Source of the DNA: JAVJPJ01 sp040217295 | Lineage (GTDB): Bacteria; Pseudomonadota; Alphaproteobacteria; Rhodobacterales; Rhodobacteraceae | Direction: 5' to 3' | Length of the DNA: 52,435 nt | Assembly: GCA_964460185.1 (NCBI GenBank) | Contig: CAYWTM010000008.1 | Location: 1-52,435, forward strand | Shown: in pieces, positions 33,718 through 43,317 of the stretch | Numbering within the stretch: position 1 is the stretch's first letter | Layout: the number at the start of each line of letters is the position of its first letter | The notes under the pieces: model-generated | The model's database searches: none | The model's input: the letters and a program-made list of their open reading frames with translations, nothing else | What the model was told of the DNA's origin: nothing | Made by a program: the position numbers and the translations under genes

Positions 33718-33919
33718 GTCTTACCCCTTTCCGCGCAAAAAAGGGGTCAGGCCCCCGCGCCATGATCTGGCCGAAGGGGCAATCGAGATGCCCCATGAAT
33801 GGCCATCTCGGTTGTGGTCGATATCTGAGAAGACCCCGGCAGAACGGGTCAGCGCGCCATGGTCCGGCGACGACCTGATCCCGCCTCCGCGGTCCGGCAA
33901 CCGATTTAACGCGAAGTGG

Positions 33920-33934
33920 TTAAGTGCCCGTTAA
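33920..33934. promoter_or_regulatory. CtrA-type box TTAA-N7-TTAA
   Basis: TTAA (33920-33923) and TTAA (33931-33934) are separated by exactly 7 bases, the canonical CtrA full site, with a third TTAA at 33906-33909. It lies about 200 bases upstream of the beta-helix gene start and 17 bases below the DUF4864 stop. In Rhodobacterales CtrA controls motility and gene transfer agent genes (established). Confidence 0.5.
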
Positions 33935-33951
33935 CGGTGACACCGCCGACC

Positions 33952-34368
33952 TCACGCCGCCACATCGGGGGCGGGCAACAGCTGCACGCCATTGATGCGC
34001 CAGCCGCTTTCAGTCTGGATCATGGCATAGCCGAGGTAAAAGACGCGGCCCTGCGCATCGATCACCTGCACGCGCTGCACGATCAGGCCGGACAACGATT
34101 GCAGATCGATGAAATCGACCTCTCCGGGTTGCCAGACCATGGGATACCCCTGCTGGACCATTCGTGCGAAATTGTCGGGGCTCTGGAACAGTCTTTGAAT
34201 GTTGGGGCTGGCATAGCTCCAGGCTTCGGGCACATCACCGCTGCGAAAGGCATCGAACTGACCGGCGATCGTGGCTTCGATATCGGGGTTGGGCGGCAGA
34301 ACCTCCTGCGCCATCGCAAGAGGCGCGGATAGTCCGATCACAAGGCAGGCCAGCAGTATACGCAGCAT
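33952..34368 (-). CDS. DUF4864-containing exported protein
   Basis: A 138-residue protein with a clear signal peptide (MLRILLACLVIGLSAPLAMA, cleavage likely after AMA). The mature part matches DUF4864: IEATIAGQFDAFRSGDVPEAWSYASPNIQ, then QGYPMVWQPGEVDFIDLQSL, and YAMIQTESGWRINGVQLLP at the end, in the SnoaL/NTF2-like pattern. It is probably periplasmic; function unknown. I chose the ATG at 34368 since the signal peptide starts there and GGAGACCCGG lies just upstream. It is 72 bases downstream of lysK on the same strand. Confidence 0.8.
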   Translation of the reverse strand: MLRILLACLVIGLSAPLAMAQEVLPPNPDIEATIAGQFDAFRSGDVPEAWSYASPNIQRLFQSPDNFARMVQQGYPMVWQPGEVDFIDLQSLSGLIVQRVQVIDAQGRVFYLGYAMIQTESGWRINGVQLLPAPDVAA

Positions 34369-34440
34369 ATCCGGGTCTCCTTTTTCGCAACGCTGTGACC
34401 ATTCACGTAGCGCGCCGCAAAAAGGTGTCACCGAAAAAGC

Positions 34441-36087
34441 TCAGACAGCAAGCTCGCCCGCCAGTCCCTTTGCAATCAGCGCCTTGGTTTCCTCGAGCCC
34501 GTACAGCGCGATGAAACCACCGAAACGTGGCCCCTGCGACGCCCCGAGAAACACCTCGTAGAGCCCCGAGAACCACGTGCGCAGGGGATCGAACCCATGG
34601 GTCTTGCCGATGGCGAAGACGATGGATTGCAGGAATTCCTCATCATTCCAGTCGACCTCTGGCAAGGGCGTAGTCTTGCCCTCCTGCGCGTTCTTGCGCG
34701 CGATCACGTCCAGCGCCTTTTCGGCATCACCGAGGCAGGTCGACAGCTCCTCCATGGCGGCGCGTTCCTGGTCGGTGGGCAGACGGAACTGACGGGTCGG
34801 CTTGACGAAATCGTTGAAATACCGGATCGCAAAGCCCGCCGCCTGATCAAGATCGGGGTTCGCTTCCGGGGTGGCGTTTGGCGCGTAGCGACGGATGAAC
34901 CCCCACAGGTTTTCCTTTTCCTGCGCGCCCGAAACGCTGGCCAGATTCAGGAGCATCGCAAAGGGCACCACCATGGTGCTGACAGGGACGTCACCGCCAT
35001 GGATATGGTAGACCGGGTTCGCCAGGCGCGCGACGATGTCCTGCGTCGCGTAGGCGCGCAACTGCTGGTGGTATTCGTCCACGGCCTTGGGGATCACGTC
35101 GAAATATAGCCGCTTGGCCGTCTTGGGCTTGCCGAACATGAAATACGACAGGCTTTCGGTCGAGGCATAGGTCAGCCATTCATCGATGCTGATGCCGTTG
35201 CCGGACGACTTCGAGATCTTCTGACCATTCTCGTCGAGAAACAGTTCGTAGGTGAAATGCTCGGGAGCCTTTTCGCCAAGGATCTCGCAGATCGCGTCAT
35301 AGATCGGTGTGTTGGTGGAATGGTCCTTGCCGTACATCTCGAAATCGACGCCCAGCGCCGCCCAGCGCGCGCCGAAATCGGGTTTCCACTGCAGTTTGAC
35401 GTTGCCGCCCGTCACCGGCAGCGTCCACTCGCGCCCGTCTTCATCGTCGAATGTGATGGTATGATCGGTGGCGTTCACTTCTTTCATCGGCACGTACAAC
35501 ACCCGGCCGGTTTCCGGGTGAATGGGCAGAAAGATCGAATAGGTCTGCTGACGTTCCTCGCGCAGCGATTTCAGCATGACTTTCATGATCGCGTCATAGC
35601 GTTCGACGGCGCGTTTCAGCACCTCGTCGAACTGGCCCGAGCGATAGAATTCGGTGGCCGAATAGAACTCGTAGTCGAACCCGAAGGTATCAAGAAACCG
35701 CCGCAGCATCGCATTGTTGTGGTCCCCGAAACTGTCATGTGTGCCAAACGGGTCCGGCACCGATGTCAGCGGTTTTTGCAGATGTTCACGCAGCGCATCT
35801 TGATTTGGCACGTTGCCGGGCACCTTGCGCATCCCGTCCAGATCGTCGGAAAAACAGATCAGCCGGGTGGGAATGTCCGATATGATCTCGAACGCGTGGC
35901 GCACCATCGTCGTGCGCAGCACCTCGCCAAAGGTTCCGATATGCGGCAGCCCGGACGGGCCATACCCGGTTTCGAACAGGACATGACCCTTTTCAGGCGG
36001 TCCGGCCTGATACCGTTTGAGCACCTGGCGCGCCTCTTCGAAAGGCCAGGCCTTGGAGGTCATCGCAGCATCGCGGAGCTCGGTCAT
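34441..36087 (-). CDS. lysK: Lysine--tRNA ligase, class I
   Basis: A 548-residue class I LysRS, the unusual form used by most alphaproteobacteria in place of class II LysS. The HIGH motif reads HIGT (His49-Thr52, in GPSGLPHIGTFGE) and the KMSKS motif reads KISKSSGNG near residue 300. It attaches lysine to tRNA-Lys in the cytoplasm. The N-terminus MTELRDAAMTSKAWPFEEAR at 36087 fits; the further open frame upstream runs into the promoter region. It is divergent from the TerB-like gene across 113 bases. Length and motifs show a complete, functional enzyme. Confidence 0.95.
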   Translation of the reverse strand: MTELRDAAMTSKAWPFEEARQVLKRYQAGPPEKGHVLFETGYGPSGLPHIGTFGEVLRTTMVRHAFEIISDIPTRLICFSDDLDGMRKVPGNVPNQDALREHLQKPLTSVPDPFGTHDSFGDHNNAMLRRFLDTFGFDYEFYSATEFYRSGQFDEVLKRAVERYDAIMKVMLKSLREERQQTYSIFLPIHPETGRVLYVPMKEVNATDHTITFDDEDGREWTLPVTGGNVKLQWKPDFGARWAALGVDFEMYGKDHSTNTPIYDAICEILGEKAPEHFTYELFLDENGQKISKSSGNGISIDEWLTYASTESLSYFMFGKPKTAKRLYFDVIPKAVDEYHQQLRAYATQDIVARLANPVYHIHGGDVPVSTMVVPFAMLLNLASVSGAQEKENLWGFIRRYAPNATPEANPDLDQAAGFAIRYFNDFVKPTRQFRLPTDQERAAMEELSTCLGDAEKALDVIARKNAQEGKTTPLPEVDWNDEEFLQSIVFAIGKTHGFDPLRTWFSGLYEVFLGASQGPRFGGFIALYGLEETKALIAKGLAGELAV

Positions 36088-36200
36088 CGTCTTGTATCCC
36101 TGGAAGCGGCAGGCCCGATCGCCTGCGCGACCCCGCACCTATTGTGCGGGCGCGATGAGGTCAATAAATAGAAGGGTGAGCAGAACAGGAGAGCCCGGAA

Positions 36201-36611
36201 ATGTCCGAAATGTCCGCCCAGGATGCACTGGTTGCCGTGATGGTCGCCGTCTCTGTGTCCGATGAAACCATCCGGACGTCCGAACTGGTGCAGATCGAAC
36301 AGATCGTCAATCACCTGCCGGTCTTTGCCGGATATGATGCAGACCGATTGCGGCAGGTTGCAAACACGGTGTTCGAACTGTTCGAGGAAGAGGATGGGCT
36401 GGACGCGCTGTTCGGCCTCGTGCGCGAGGCCCTGCCCGGGCACCTGAACGAAACCGCTTATGCGATTGCCTGCGATGTGGCCGCCGCCGATGGCGCGCTG
36501 GCACAACCCGAATTGCGGTTTCTCGAAGAGCTGCGGTATGCGCTGGACATCGACCGGTTGCATGCGGCCGCGATCGAACGCGGCGCGCGGGCGCGCCACC
36601 AGACACTCTGA
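36201..36611 (+). CDS. TerB-family (tellurite-resistance-like) protein
   Basis: A 136-residue all-helical protein with the TerB repeat pattern: ALVAVMVAVSVSDETIRTSE in the first half, and AYAIACDVAAADGALAQPELRFLEEL in the second (the family's A-D-G-x-x-x-x-E acidic loops that may bind metal). TerB-domain proteins are linked to tellurite resistance and stress sensing, but single small members like this are common with no known partner. AGGAGAG precedes the ATG. It is 48 bases upstream of the polysaccharide deacetylase gene, and the two may share a promoter. Confidence 0.85.
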   Translation: MSEMSAQDALVAVMVAVSVSDETIRTSELVQIEQIVNHLPVFAGYDADRLRQVANTVFELFEEEDGLDALFGLVREALPGHLNETAYAIACDVAAADGALAQPELRFLEELRYALDIDRLHAAAIERGARARHQTL

Positions 36612-36659
36612 CCTGAATTCCCCGGCGCTGATCCCGCGCACCGGGCCGGAGAAAAGCCG

Positions 36660-37532
36660 ATGCAGATTGCCTTTACCATGGATGATCTGCCGCTTTGGCC
36701 GCAGTCCTATCCGCCCGACGGCTATACCGCCGACGGGATCGTGACGGCCATTCGCAGGGCGCTGAAACTCCATGACATCACTGGCGTTTACGCGTTCTCG
36801 AACTCATGGCCGCTTGATACACACCCCGAATTCGCGGGCATTCTCGATGATTGGGTGGCCGATGGTCACCACATCGCGAACCACACCCACGGCCATGTCC
36901 AGTTGCCCGATGTCACGGCCAGCGCCTTTATGGCCGATATCGACAAAGCCGAGCGTCAGCTTGCGCCGTGGCTGGCACGCGCGCCGCGCAAGCTGTTCCG
37001 GCATCCGCTTTGCCATTGGGGCGAAACGCCCGACAAACTGCATGCGGTGAACGCGCATCTTGCAGCCGCGGGGATCATGCCGGTCGATGTAACGTCATGG
37101 GCGTATGAATGGACGTGGAACCGGGCCTACCGCAACGCATTGGATGCGCGCGATACCAAGGCGCAGGCCTATGTCAGGCAGAGCTTTCTGGATTTCTCGG
37201 TCGCGCAGCTGCGCCACGACCAGGCGACCGCACAGGACTGGTTCGGCCAAGAGGTCATCGGCATCACCCTGGGGCACAACGTGCCATTTTTTGCCGATAT
37301 CGCCGCCGATTACTTTGGGCGCCTGATCGCGGAGGGTGTCACCTTTGTCCCCCTTGAGGCGGCGCTCGACCAGCCGTTTCAGGCCAGGGTCGGATCCGTC
37401 GTTTCCGGCAAGTTCCTTGTCTTGCAGCAAAAACTGGCCGATGCCGCCGGCACGCCGATTCCCCAGATCGCGCCGAGCCAGCACGAGACCTACGCGCGCA
37501 TCGTGGACATGGCGAAAGGTCAGACCGGCTGA
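36660..37532 (+). CDS. Polysaccharide deacetylase (NodB-homology) protein
   Basis: A 290-residue carbohydrate esterase 4-type protein. The first NodB motif is FTMDDLP (Asp8, Asp9); the metal-binding second motif is NHTHGH (His75 and His79); RHPLCHWGE near residue 115 stands for the third motif. The later part has TLGHNVPFFADIAADY. There is no signal peptide, so it is cytoplasmic or uses another export route; that is less usual for peptidoglycan or chitin deacetylases. Substrate unknown. The gene follows the TerB-like gene closely and precedes a 235-base gap before the acyltransferase. Confidence 0.85.
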   Translation: MQIAFTMDDLPLWPQSYPPDGYTADGIVTAIRRALKLHDITGVYAFSNSWPLDTHPEFAGILDDWVADGHHIANHTHGHVQLPDVTASAFMADIDKAERQLAPWLARAPRKLFRHPLCHWGETPDKLHAVNAHLAAAGIMPVDVTSWAYEWTWNRAYRNALDARDTKAQAYVRQSFLDFSVAQLRHDQATAQDWFGQEVIGITLGHNVPFFADIAADYFGRLIAEGVTFVPLEAALDQPFQARVGSVVSGKFLVLQQKLADAAGTPIPQIAPSQHETYARIVDMAKGQTG

Positions 37533-37698
37533 GCCGTCGACGAAAGGACATGCTGCGGGGGCCGATAGCGGTTCGGCCTGCATGGGTGGGACCGCGCCCC
37601 GGTCTGTTCGTCCATTGCCTGATGTGCGCAAGCGCCCCCCCTTGTATCCGGTGCGCCCGCCAGCGGGGCCGCATGTGCGCCCTGGTCACGCAACGGCC

Positions 37699-37722
37699 GC
37701 GCACCCGGTCGATGGGGTGCGC
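37699..37722. repeat. Perfect 8-base hairpin in the deacetylase-acyltransferase gap
   Basis: GCGCACCC and GGGTGCGC with an 8-base loop, 46 bases before the acyltransferase start. No T-run follows, so it is not a clear terminator; it may be a leader structure or chance in GC-rich DNA. Confidence 0.3.
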
Positions 37723-37767
37723 AGGTCCGTTGTATTTGCATGACAAACCTGACACCTTGATCCGATC

Positions 37768-39183
37768 ATGACGACCCCGGTGACACTTCCTCTGTGGCTT
37801 TTCATCCTGATCCTGCTTTTCGCGGCGGTCACCTTTGCGTCGCACTTCCTGTTTCCATCCGTCCGCTGGTTTCTGCGTCGCCGTCTCGAGGCTGCTGTTG
37901 CTCAGTTGAACGAACGCCTGACACGACCCATCCAACCCTTCAAGCTGGCCCGCCGGACCGATACCATCCGAAGGCTGATCTATGACCCCGAAGTGGCGCA
38001 GGCGATTTCGGATCACGCCCGCGACAACGGCATGCGCGAGGACGTGGCCTTTCAGAAGGCCGAACGCTACGCGCGCGAGATCGTGCCGGGGTTTTCCGCG
38101 TTCACCTATTTCGGGTTTGCCATCCGAGCCGCGCGGTTCCTGAGCCAGTCGCTCTACCGGGTGCGCCTGGCCGAGGCCAATGACGCAGCCCTGGAGGCGA
38201 TCTCAAAGGAGGCCACCGTCATCTTCGTGATGAACCACCGGTCGAACATGGATTACGTGCTGGTCACCTGGCTGGTCGCGGAACGCTCGGCGCTGGCCTA
38301 TGCGGTCGGCGAATGGGCGCGGGTCTGGCCCCTGCGCGCATTGGTGCGGGCCATGGGCGGATATTTCATCCGCCGCCGTCACAACAACGCGCTCTACCGC
38401 AAGGTGCTGGCCCGCTATGTCCAGATGGCGACCGAGGCCGGCGTGACCCAGGCCGTCTTTCCCGAAGGCGGGCTGAGCCTGGACGGACATCTGGGCAAAC
38501 CCAAGCTTGGCCTGATCTCGTATATTCTGGACGGTTTCAAACCCGGCATGTCGCGCGATGTCGTTTTCGTGCCCGTGGCCCTGAACTACGATCGCGTGAT
38601 GGAAGACCGCACGCTGATGGCCGCCAATGAAACGGGGTCTAGACGCTTTCGGTTTTCGCTGCGTCCGATCTGGCGCTATGTCCGGCGGCAACTGGTGCAG
38701 CGGCTGACCGGACGGTACCACCACTATGGCTACGCCGCCGTAAGCTTTGGAGAGCCGCTCAGTCTGACCGATTTCATCGCGAACGAGCGCGGCGATCAGG
38801 CCAAGGCGCTAGGCAGCACGTTGATGGGCCGCATCGCACAGGTGATGCCGATCACCCCCGTTCCCCTGGTCGCCCATGCCCTGAATGACGGCGTGCGCAG
38901 CGTCGTGGCGCTGGAGGCTTTGGTACGGCGGCGCCTGAACGCGGCCACCACGACCGGCGCACAGATTTATGTGCCTCATGACGAGATTGCCATGACGATC
39001 GAAGCCGGTCTGGGTGCCCTGATCGAACGCCGGGTCCTGTCGAGAACCGGCGATATCCTGACCGTGACGCCAGAGGGCGAAAAGCTGATCGCGTTCTACG
39101 CGGCATCGGTCGATCACCTGTTGCGAAACCCGGCACCCGATGCAGCGGCCTCGGCCGGCATCGAGAAATCCATTGCGACATAA
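37768..39183 (+). CDS. Glycerol-3-phosphate/1-acyl-G3P acyltransferase family (PlsB-like)
   Basis: A 471-residue protein with an N-terminal membrane helix (residues about 5-30) and a PlsC/PlsB acyltransferase domain. Block I is NHRSNMDYVLV (HX4D) near residue 155; block II is GGYFIRR; block III is VFPEGGLSLDG; block IV is FVPVALNYDRV. It transfers an acyl chain to glycerol phosphate in membrane phospholipid synthesis. It is much shorter than E. coli PlsB. It lies upstream of ccr, same strand, 128 bases apart; proximity of a lipid acyltransferase to ccr has no clear pathway logic but may be common in this group (recollection, not verified). Confidence 0.88.
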   Translation: MTTPVTLPLWLFILILLFAAVTFASHFLFPSVRWFLRRRLEAAVAQLNERLTRPIQPFKLARRTDTIRRLIYDPEVAQAISDHARDNGMREDVAFQKAERYAREIVPGFSAFTYFGFAIRAARFLSQSLYRVRLAEANDAALEAISKEATVIFVMNHRSNMDYVLVTWLVAERSALAYAVGEWARVWPLRALVRAMGGYFIRRRHNNALYRKVLARYVQMATEAGVTQAVFPEGGLSLDGHLGKPKLGLISYILDGFKPGMSRDVVFVPVALNYDRVMEDRTLMAANETGSRRFRFSLRPIWRYVRRQLVQRLTGRYHHYGYAAVSFGEPLSLTDFIANERGDQAKALGSTLMGRIAQVMPITPVPLVAHALNDGVRSVVALEALVRRRLNAATTTGAQIYVPHDEIAMTIEAGLGALIERRVLSRTGDILTVTPEGEKLIAFYAASVDHLLRNPAPDAAASAGIEKSIAT

Positions 39184-39311
39184 AGTTTCGTTTTTTGCCG
39201 TTTTATGGTTGCTTTGTTTCGCAGTGAATCCTATTTCTCGCATAGGCAGCAATTGATTCCGCACCGCGGCATCACCTTGCAGATTGGATTTTCGAGATGG
39301 AGACACGCGCC

Positions 39312-40604
<1,293 letters not shown>

Positions 40605-40625
40605 CCTCCGCCAACCCCGGTTCAG

Positions 40626-40659
40626 CCCGCTTGCATCATATCGATGCGGGCGGGTTTTT
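40626..40659 (+). terminator. Rho-independent terminator after ccr
   Basis: A 12-pair stem (40626-40637 with 40643-40654, two of them G-U) and a 5-base loop are followed by TTTTT. It lies 22 bases after the ccr stop and separates ccr from the rimK-type operon. Confidence 0.9.
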
Positions 40660-40864
40660 CATGTGCTGGATATTGCAGGCTGCGACCGACACCGATTCAA
40701 GGATGCGTGGACCGCGCCTTGCGGTTACACCTGCCCGGTTTACCTGCTACCGCAAGGGTCTTGGTCCGCCCGGCGACCCCGTCTGATTCACGACGCGACA
40801 GCAACCGCTTGCATCGGATATGTGAACAGGGGTGGACATGGTTTGAACAGCATTCAGGGCCGCG

Positions 40865-41338
40865 ATGAAGAAGAAAAAGAAAATCAAACCCTTGATCCTG
40901 ATCGGATGGCAGGAACCGGTCGATTTGCCGGTGCTCGGCCTGACAAACCTGATCGCCAAGATCGACACCGGCGCGCGAACATCGGCGCTGCATGCGACCG
41001 ACATCACCCGGTTCGAACGCGACGGCCAGAACTGGGTCCGGTTCCATACCGGGTTCGACGATGATGCCCATGACACCTGGGTCGAATGCCCGATCCACGA
41101 TGTGCGGGAAATCAAGAACACCAGCGGCGTGCCGGATGAACGCATCATCATCCGTACGAAATTCCGCATCGCGGGCCACCTGTGGAACATCGATCTGTCG
41201 CTGACCGATCGCGCGAACATGCGCTTTCGCATGATCGTTGGTCGGTCCGCTTTGAAGAACCATCCGATTGCTGTGCATACGCGGGACCGAAATCTGACCG
41301 ATCTGGACAGCCCCTCACAAAAGCCAGAACAGGAATAA
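40865..41338 (+). CDS. RimB/retropepsin-like ATP-dependent zinc protease-family protein
   Basis: A 157-residue protein of the former Zn_protease (DUF785) family, now regarded as a retropepsin-like aspartic fold. After a lysine-rich start (MKKKKKIKPLILIGWQEPVD) it has the catalytic-type motif KIDTGARTSALHA near residue 33, and FRMIVGRSALKNHPIAVHT near the C-terminus (the hydrophobic-hydrophobic-G flap region). Family members next to RimK have been called RimB and affect ribosomal protein modification. It is the first gene of a three-gene operon (rimB-like, rimK, aspartoacylase-like). The terminator after ccr indicates a separate promoter in the 260-base gap, where I see no clear -35/-10 pair. 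Confidence 0.85.
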   Translation: MKKKKKIKPLILIGWQEPVDLPVLGLTNLIAKIDTGARTSALHATDITRFERDGQNWVRFHTGFDDDAHDTWVECPIHDVREIKNTSGVPDERIIIRTKFRIAGHLWNIDLSLTDRANMRFRMIVGRSALKNHPIAVHTRDRNLTDLDSPSQKPEQE

Positions 41339-41342
41339 GCGC

Positions 41343-42248
41343 ATGAAAATCGCCATGATGGCCCGAAACCCGAACCTGTATTCCCATGTGCGCCTGAAAG
41401 AGGCCGCCGAGGCACGCGGCCATGAACTCGACATCATCAACACCTTGCGATGCTACATGAACATCGCGTCGCGCCGCCCCGAGATCTATTACAACGGCGA
41501 AAAGCTGACCGGTTATGATGCCGTCATCCCCCGCATCGGGGCATCGATCACGTTTTACGGCACCGCCGTTCTGCGCCAGTTCGAGATGATGGGGGTCTAT
41601 CCCCTGAACGAAAGCGTCGCCATTGGCCGGTCGCGCGACAAGCTGCGCTCGATGCAGTTGCTGGCGCGCGACGGCATTGGCCTGCCGGTCACCACCTTCG
41701 CCCACGACCCCAAGCAGACCGAAGAGGTGCTGGAACTGGCCGGCGGCGCGCCGATCGTGATCAAGCTTCTGGAGGGAACACAAGGCATCGGGGTGGTTCT
41801 GGCAGACACCAAACGGTCGGCCAAGTCCGTGGTCGAGGCATTCCGGGGGGCCGGCGTGAACATCTTGCTTCAGGAATTCATCAAGGAAGCCGGCGGCACC
41901 GATATCCGCGCCATCGTGGTGGGCGGCAAGGTCATCGCCGCGATGAAACGCACGGGCGCCGAAGGTGATTTCCGATCCAACCTGCATCGCGGCGGCTCGG
42001 CCCAGGTGGTCAAGCTCAGCCCCGAAGAACGCGCCACCGCCGTGCGGGCCGCGAAATCCATGGGCCTGAATGTCTGCGGCGTGGACATGCTGCGCGCCAA
42101 TCACGGCCCCGTGGTGATGGAGGTGAATTCCTCCCCCGGCCTGGAGGGGGTGGAAAAGGCAACCGGCCTCGATATCGCGGGCAAGATCATCGAATACATC
42201 GAGAAAAACGCCAAACCCGGCGCCACCAAGACAAAAGGGAAAGGCTGA
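41343..42248 (+). CDS. rimK: RimK-type ATP-grasp ligase (ribosomal protein S6 glutamate ligase)
   Basis: A 301-residue ATP-grasp enzyme that adds glutamate residues to the C-terminus of ribosomal protein S6 or a related peptide acceptor. The N-terminal part (MKIAMMARNPNLYSHVRLKE, then GYDAVIPRIGASITFYG) is characteristic of RimK. ATP-grasp motifs follow: KLLEGTQGIGVVLA, LLQEFIKEAGGTDIRAIVVG, and HGPVVMEVNSSPGLEGVE with the metal-binding Glu and Asn. It starts 4 bases after the protease gene and overlaps the next start by one base, so the operon is tight. Whether S6 is the real target here is not decidable from sequence. Confidence 0.92.
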   Translation: MKIAMMARNPNLYSHVRLKEAAEARGHELDIINTLRCYMNIASRRPEIYYNGEKLTGYDAVIPRIGASITFYGTAVLRQFEMMGVYPLNESVAIGRSRDKLRSMQLLARDGIGLPVTTFAHDPKQTEEVLELAGGAPIVIKLLEGTQGIGVVLADTKRSAKSVVEAFRGAGVNILLQEFIKEAGGTDIRAIVVGGKVIAAMKRTGAEGDFRSNLHRGGSAQVVKLSPEERATAVRAAKSMGLNVCGVDMLRANHGPVVMEVNSSPGLEGVEKATGLDIAGKIIEYIEKNAKPGATKTKGKG

Positions 42249-43291
42249 TGCCAAGACGCCCGGATTTCGAAATCGGGGGCACCTTCATTGCGCCGGGCAG
42301 CCGACAGACAGTGGACCTGCCGGTCAGCACCCTGTCCGATCACACACCGGTCACGATGTCGGTGCATGTGATCCATGGCAAGGTCGATGGACCGACCCTG
42401 TTCGTCAGCGCGGGCATCCATGGCGACGAGATCATCGGGATCGAGATCTTGCGCCGCCTGATGAAGGCCCCGAACCTGCGGACGCTGAAAGGCACGCTGC
42501 TGATCGTGCCGATCGTCAATTCCTTCGGATTCCTGAACCGGTCACGCTATCTGCCGGACCGCCGGGACCTGAACCGGTCCTTTCCGGGCAGCGACACGGG
42601 CTCGCTGGCGTCGCGGCTGGCCCATCTTTTCACGGCCGAGGTTCTGGCGCGGTCGGATATCGGCATAGACCTGCATTCCGCCGCGATCCACCGGATGAAC
42701 TATCCCCAGATCCGGATCTCTGCGGCCAAGGGCACCGCGTTGCGGCTGGCCGAAGTATTTGGCGCCCCCGTCATCATGGAGGCCCCGGTGCGCGAGGGGT
42801 CGCTGCGGGCCACGGCCAAGAAACTCCGCAAGGATGTGATCCTGTATGAGGCGGGCGAGGGATTGCGCTTTGACGAATTCTCCGTGCGCGCGGGCTATGC
42901 CGGGTTGCTGCGGGTGTTGCGCCATCTGGGCATGATTTCGGCCAAGGGCGTCGCGCATGCCAAGTCAAAGCCGCAGTTCTGCGCCTCGAGCAAGTGGGTG
43001 CGCGCGCCCATAGGGGGGCTTTTGCGCACCTACAAGACGGATGGTGAGCTGGTGCGCGAGGGCGATCTCCTGGGCTCGGTGTCTGACCCTTTCGGCGACG
43101 TCGAGCAAGAGGTGCTGGCACCCTTCGACGGCATCATCGTGGGCCGTGCCATCCTGCCCATCGTCAACGAGGGCGATGCCGTGTTCCACCTGGGGCGCGT
43201 GGTGTCCTTCGAGCGCGCGGAAAACACGGTCGAGGATCTGAGCACGCAATTGCACGACGACCCGATGTTCGACGAAGACGAGATCATCTGA
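42248..43291 (+). CDS. Succinylglutamate desuccinylase/aspartoacylase-family zinc deacylase
   Basis: A 347-residue M14-like zinc enzyme of the AstE/AspA type. The zinc motif is SAGIHGDEIIGIEIL near residue 55 (H-x-x-E), with the third ligand histidine in GIDLHSAAIHR near 140; PDRRDLNRSFPG is the substrate-binding loop. The C-terminal domain has the beta-barrel typical of this family (LGSVSDPFGDVEQEVLAPFDG). It hydrolyses an N-acyl-amino acid or a similar amide. Overlap with rimK (TGATG) shows coupling, which suggests the deacylase acts on a product or cap of the RimK ligation. A trio of protease, ligase and deacylase is the logic here (inference). Confidence 0.88.
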   Translation: MPRRPDFEIGGTFIAPGSRQTVDLPVSTLSDHTPVTMSVHVIHGKVDGPTLFVSAGIHGDEIIGIEILRRLMKAPNLRTLKGTLLIVPIVNSFGFLNRSRYLPDRRDLNRSFPGSDTGSLASRLAHLFTAEVLARSDIGIDLHSAAIHRMNYPQIRISAAKGTALRLAEVFGAPVIMEAPVREGSLRATAKKLRKDVILYEAGEGLRFDEFSVRAGYAGLLRVLRHLGMISAKGVAHAKSKPQFCASSKWVRAPIGGLLRTYKTDGELVREGDLLGSVSDPFGDVEQEVLAPFDGIIVGRAILPIVNEGDAVFHLGRVVSFERAENTVEDLSTQLHDDPMFDEDEII

Positions 43292-43317
43292 CGAGGTATC
43301 GAAAGGCGCCCCGCGCC

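Noticed and set aside
31423..33765. Long plus-strand open frame of 780 codons opposite the beta-helix gene
   Set aside because: His/Arg/Gly-rich translation without domain features; the minus-strand frame has clear pectate-lyase-3 and beta-helix motifs.
37533..37767. Possible RNA gene in the GC-rich gap before the acyltransferase
   Set aside because: No tRNA-like T-loop or anticodon arm; only one 8-base hairpin is clear, which is reported separately as a repeat.
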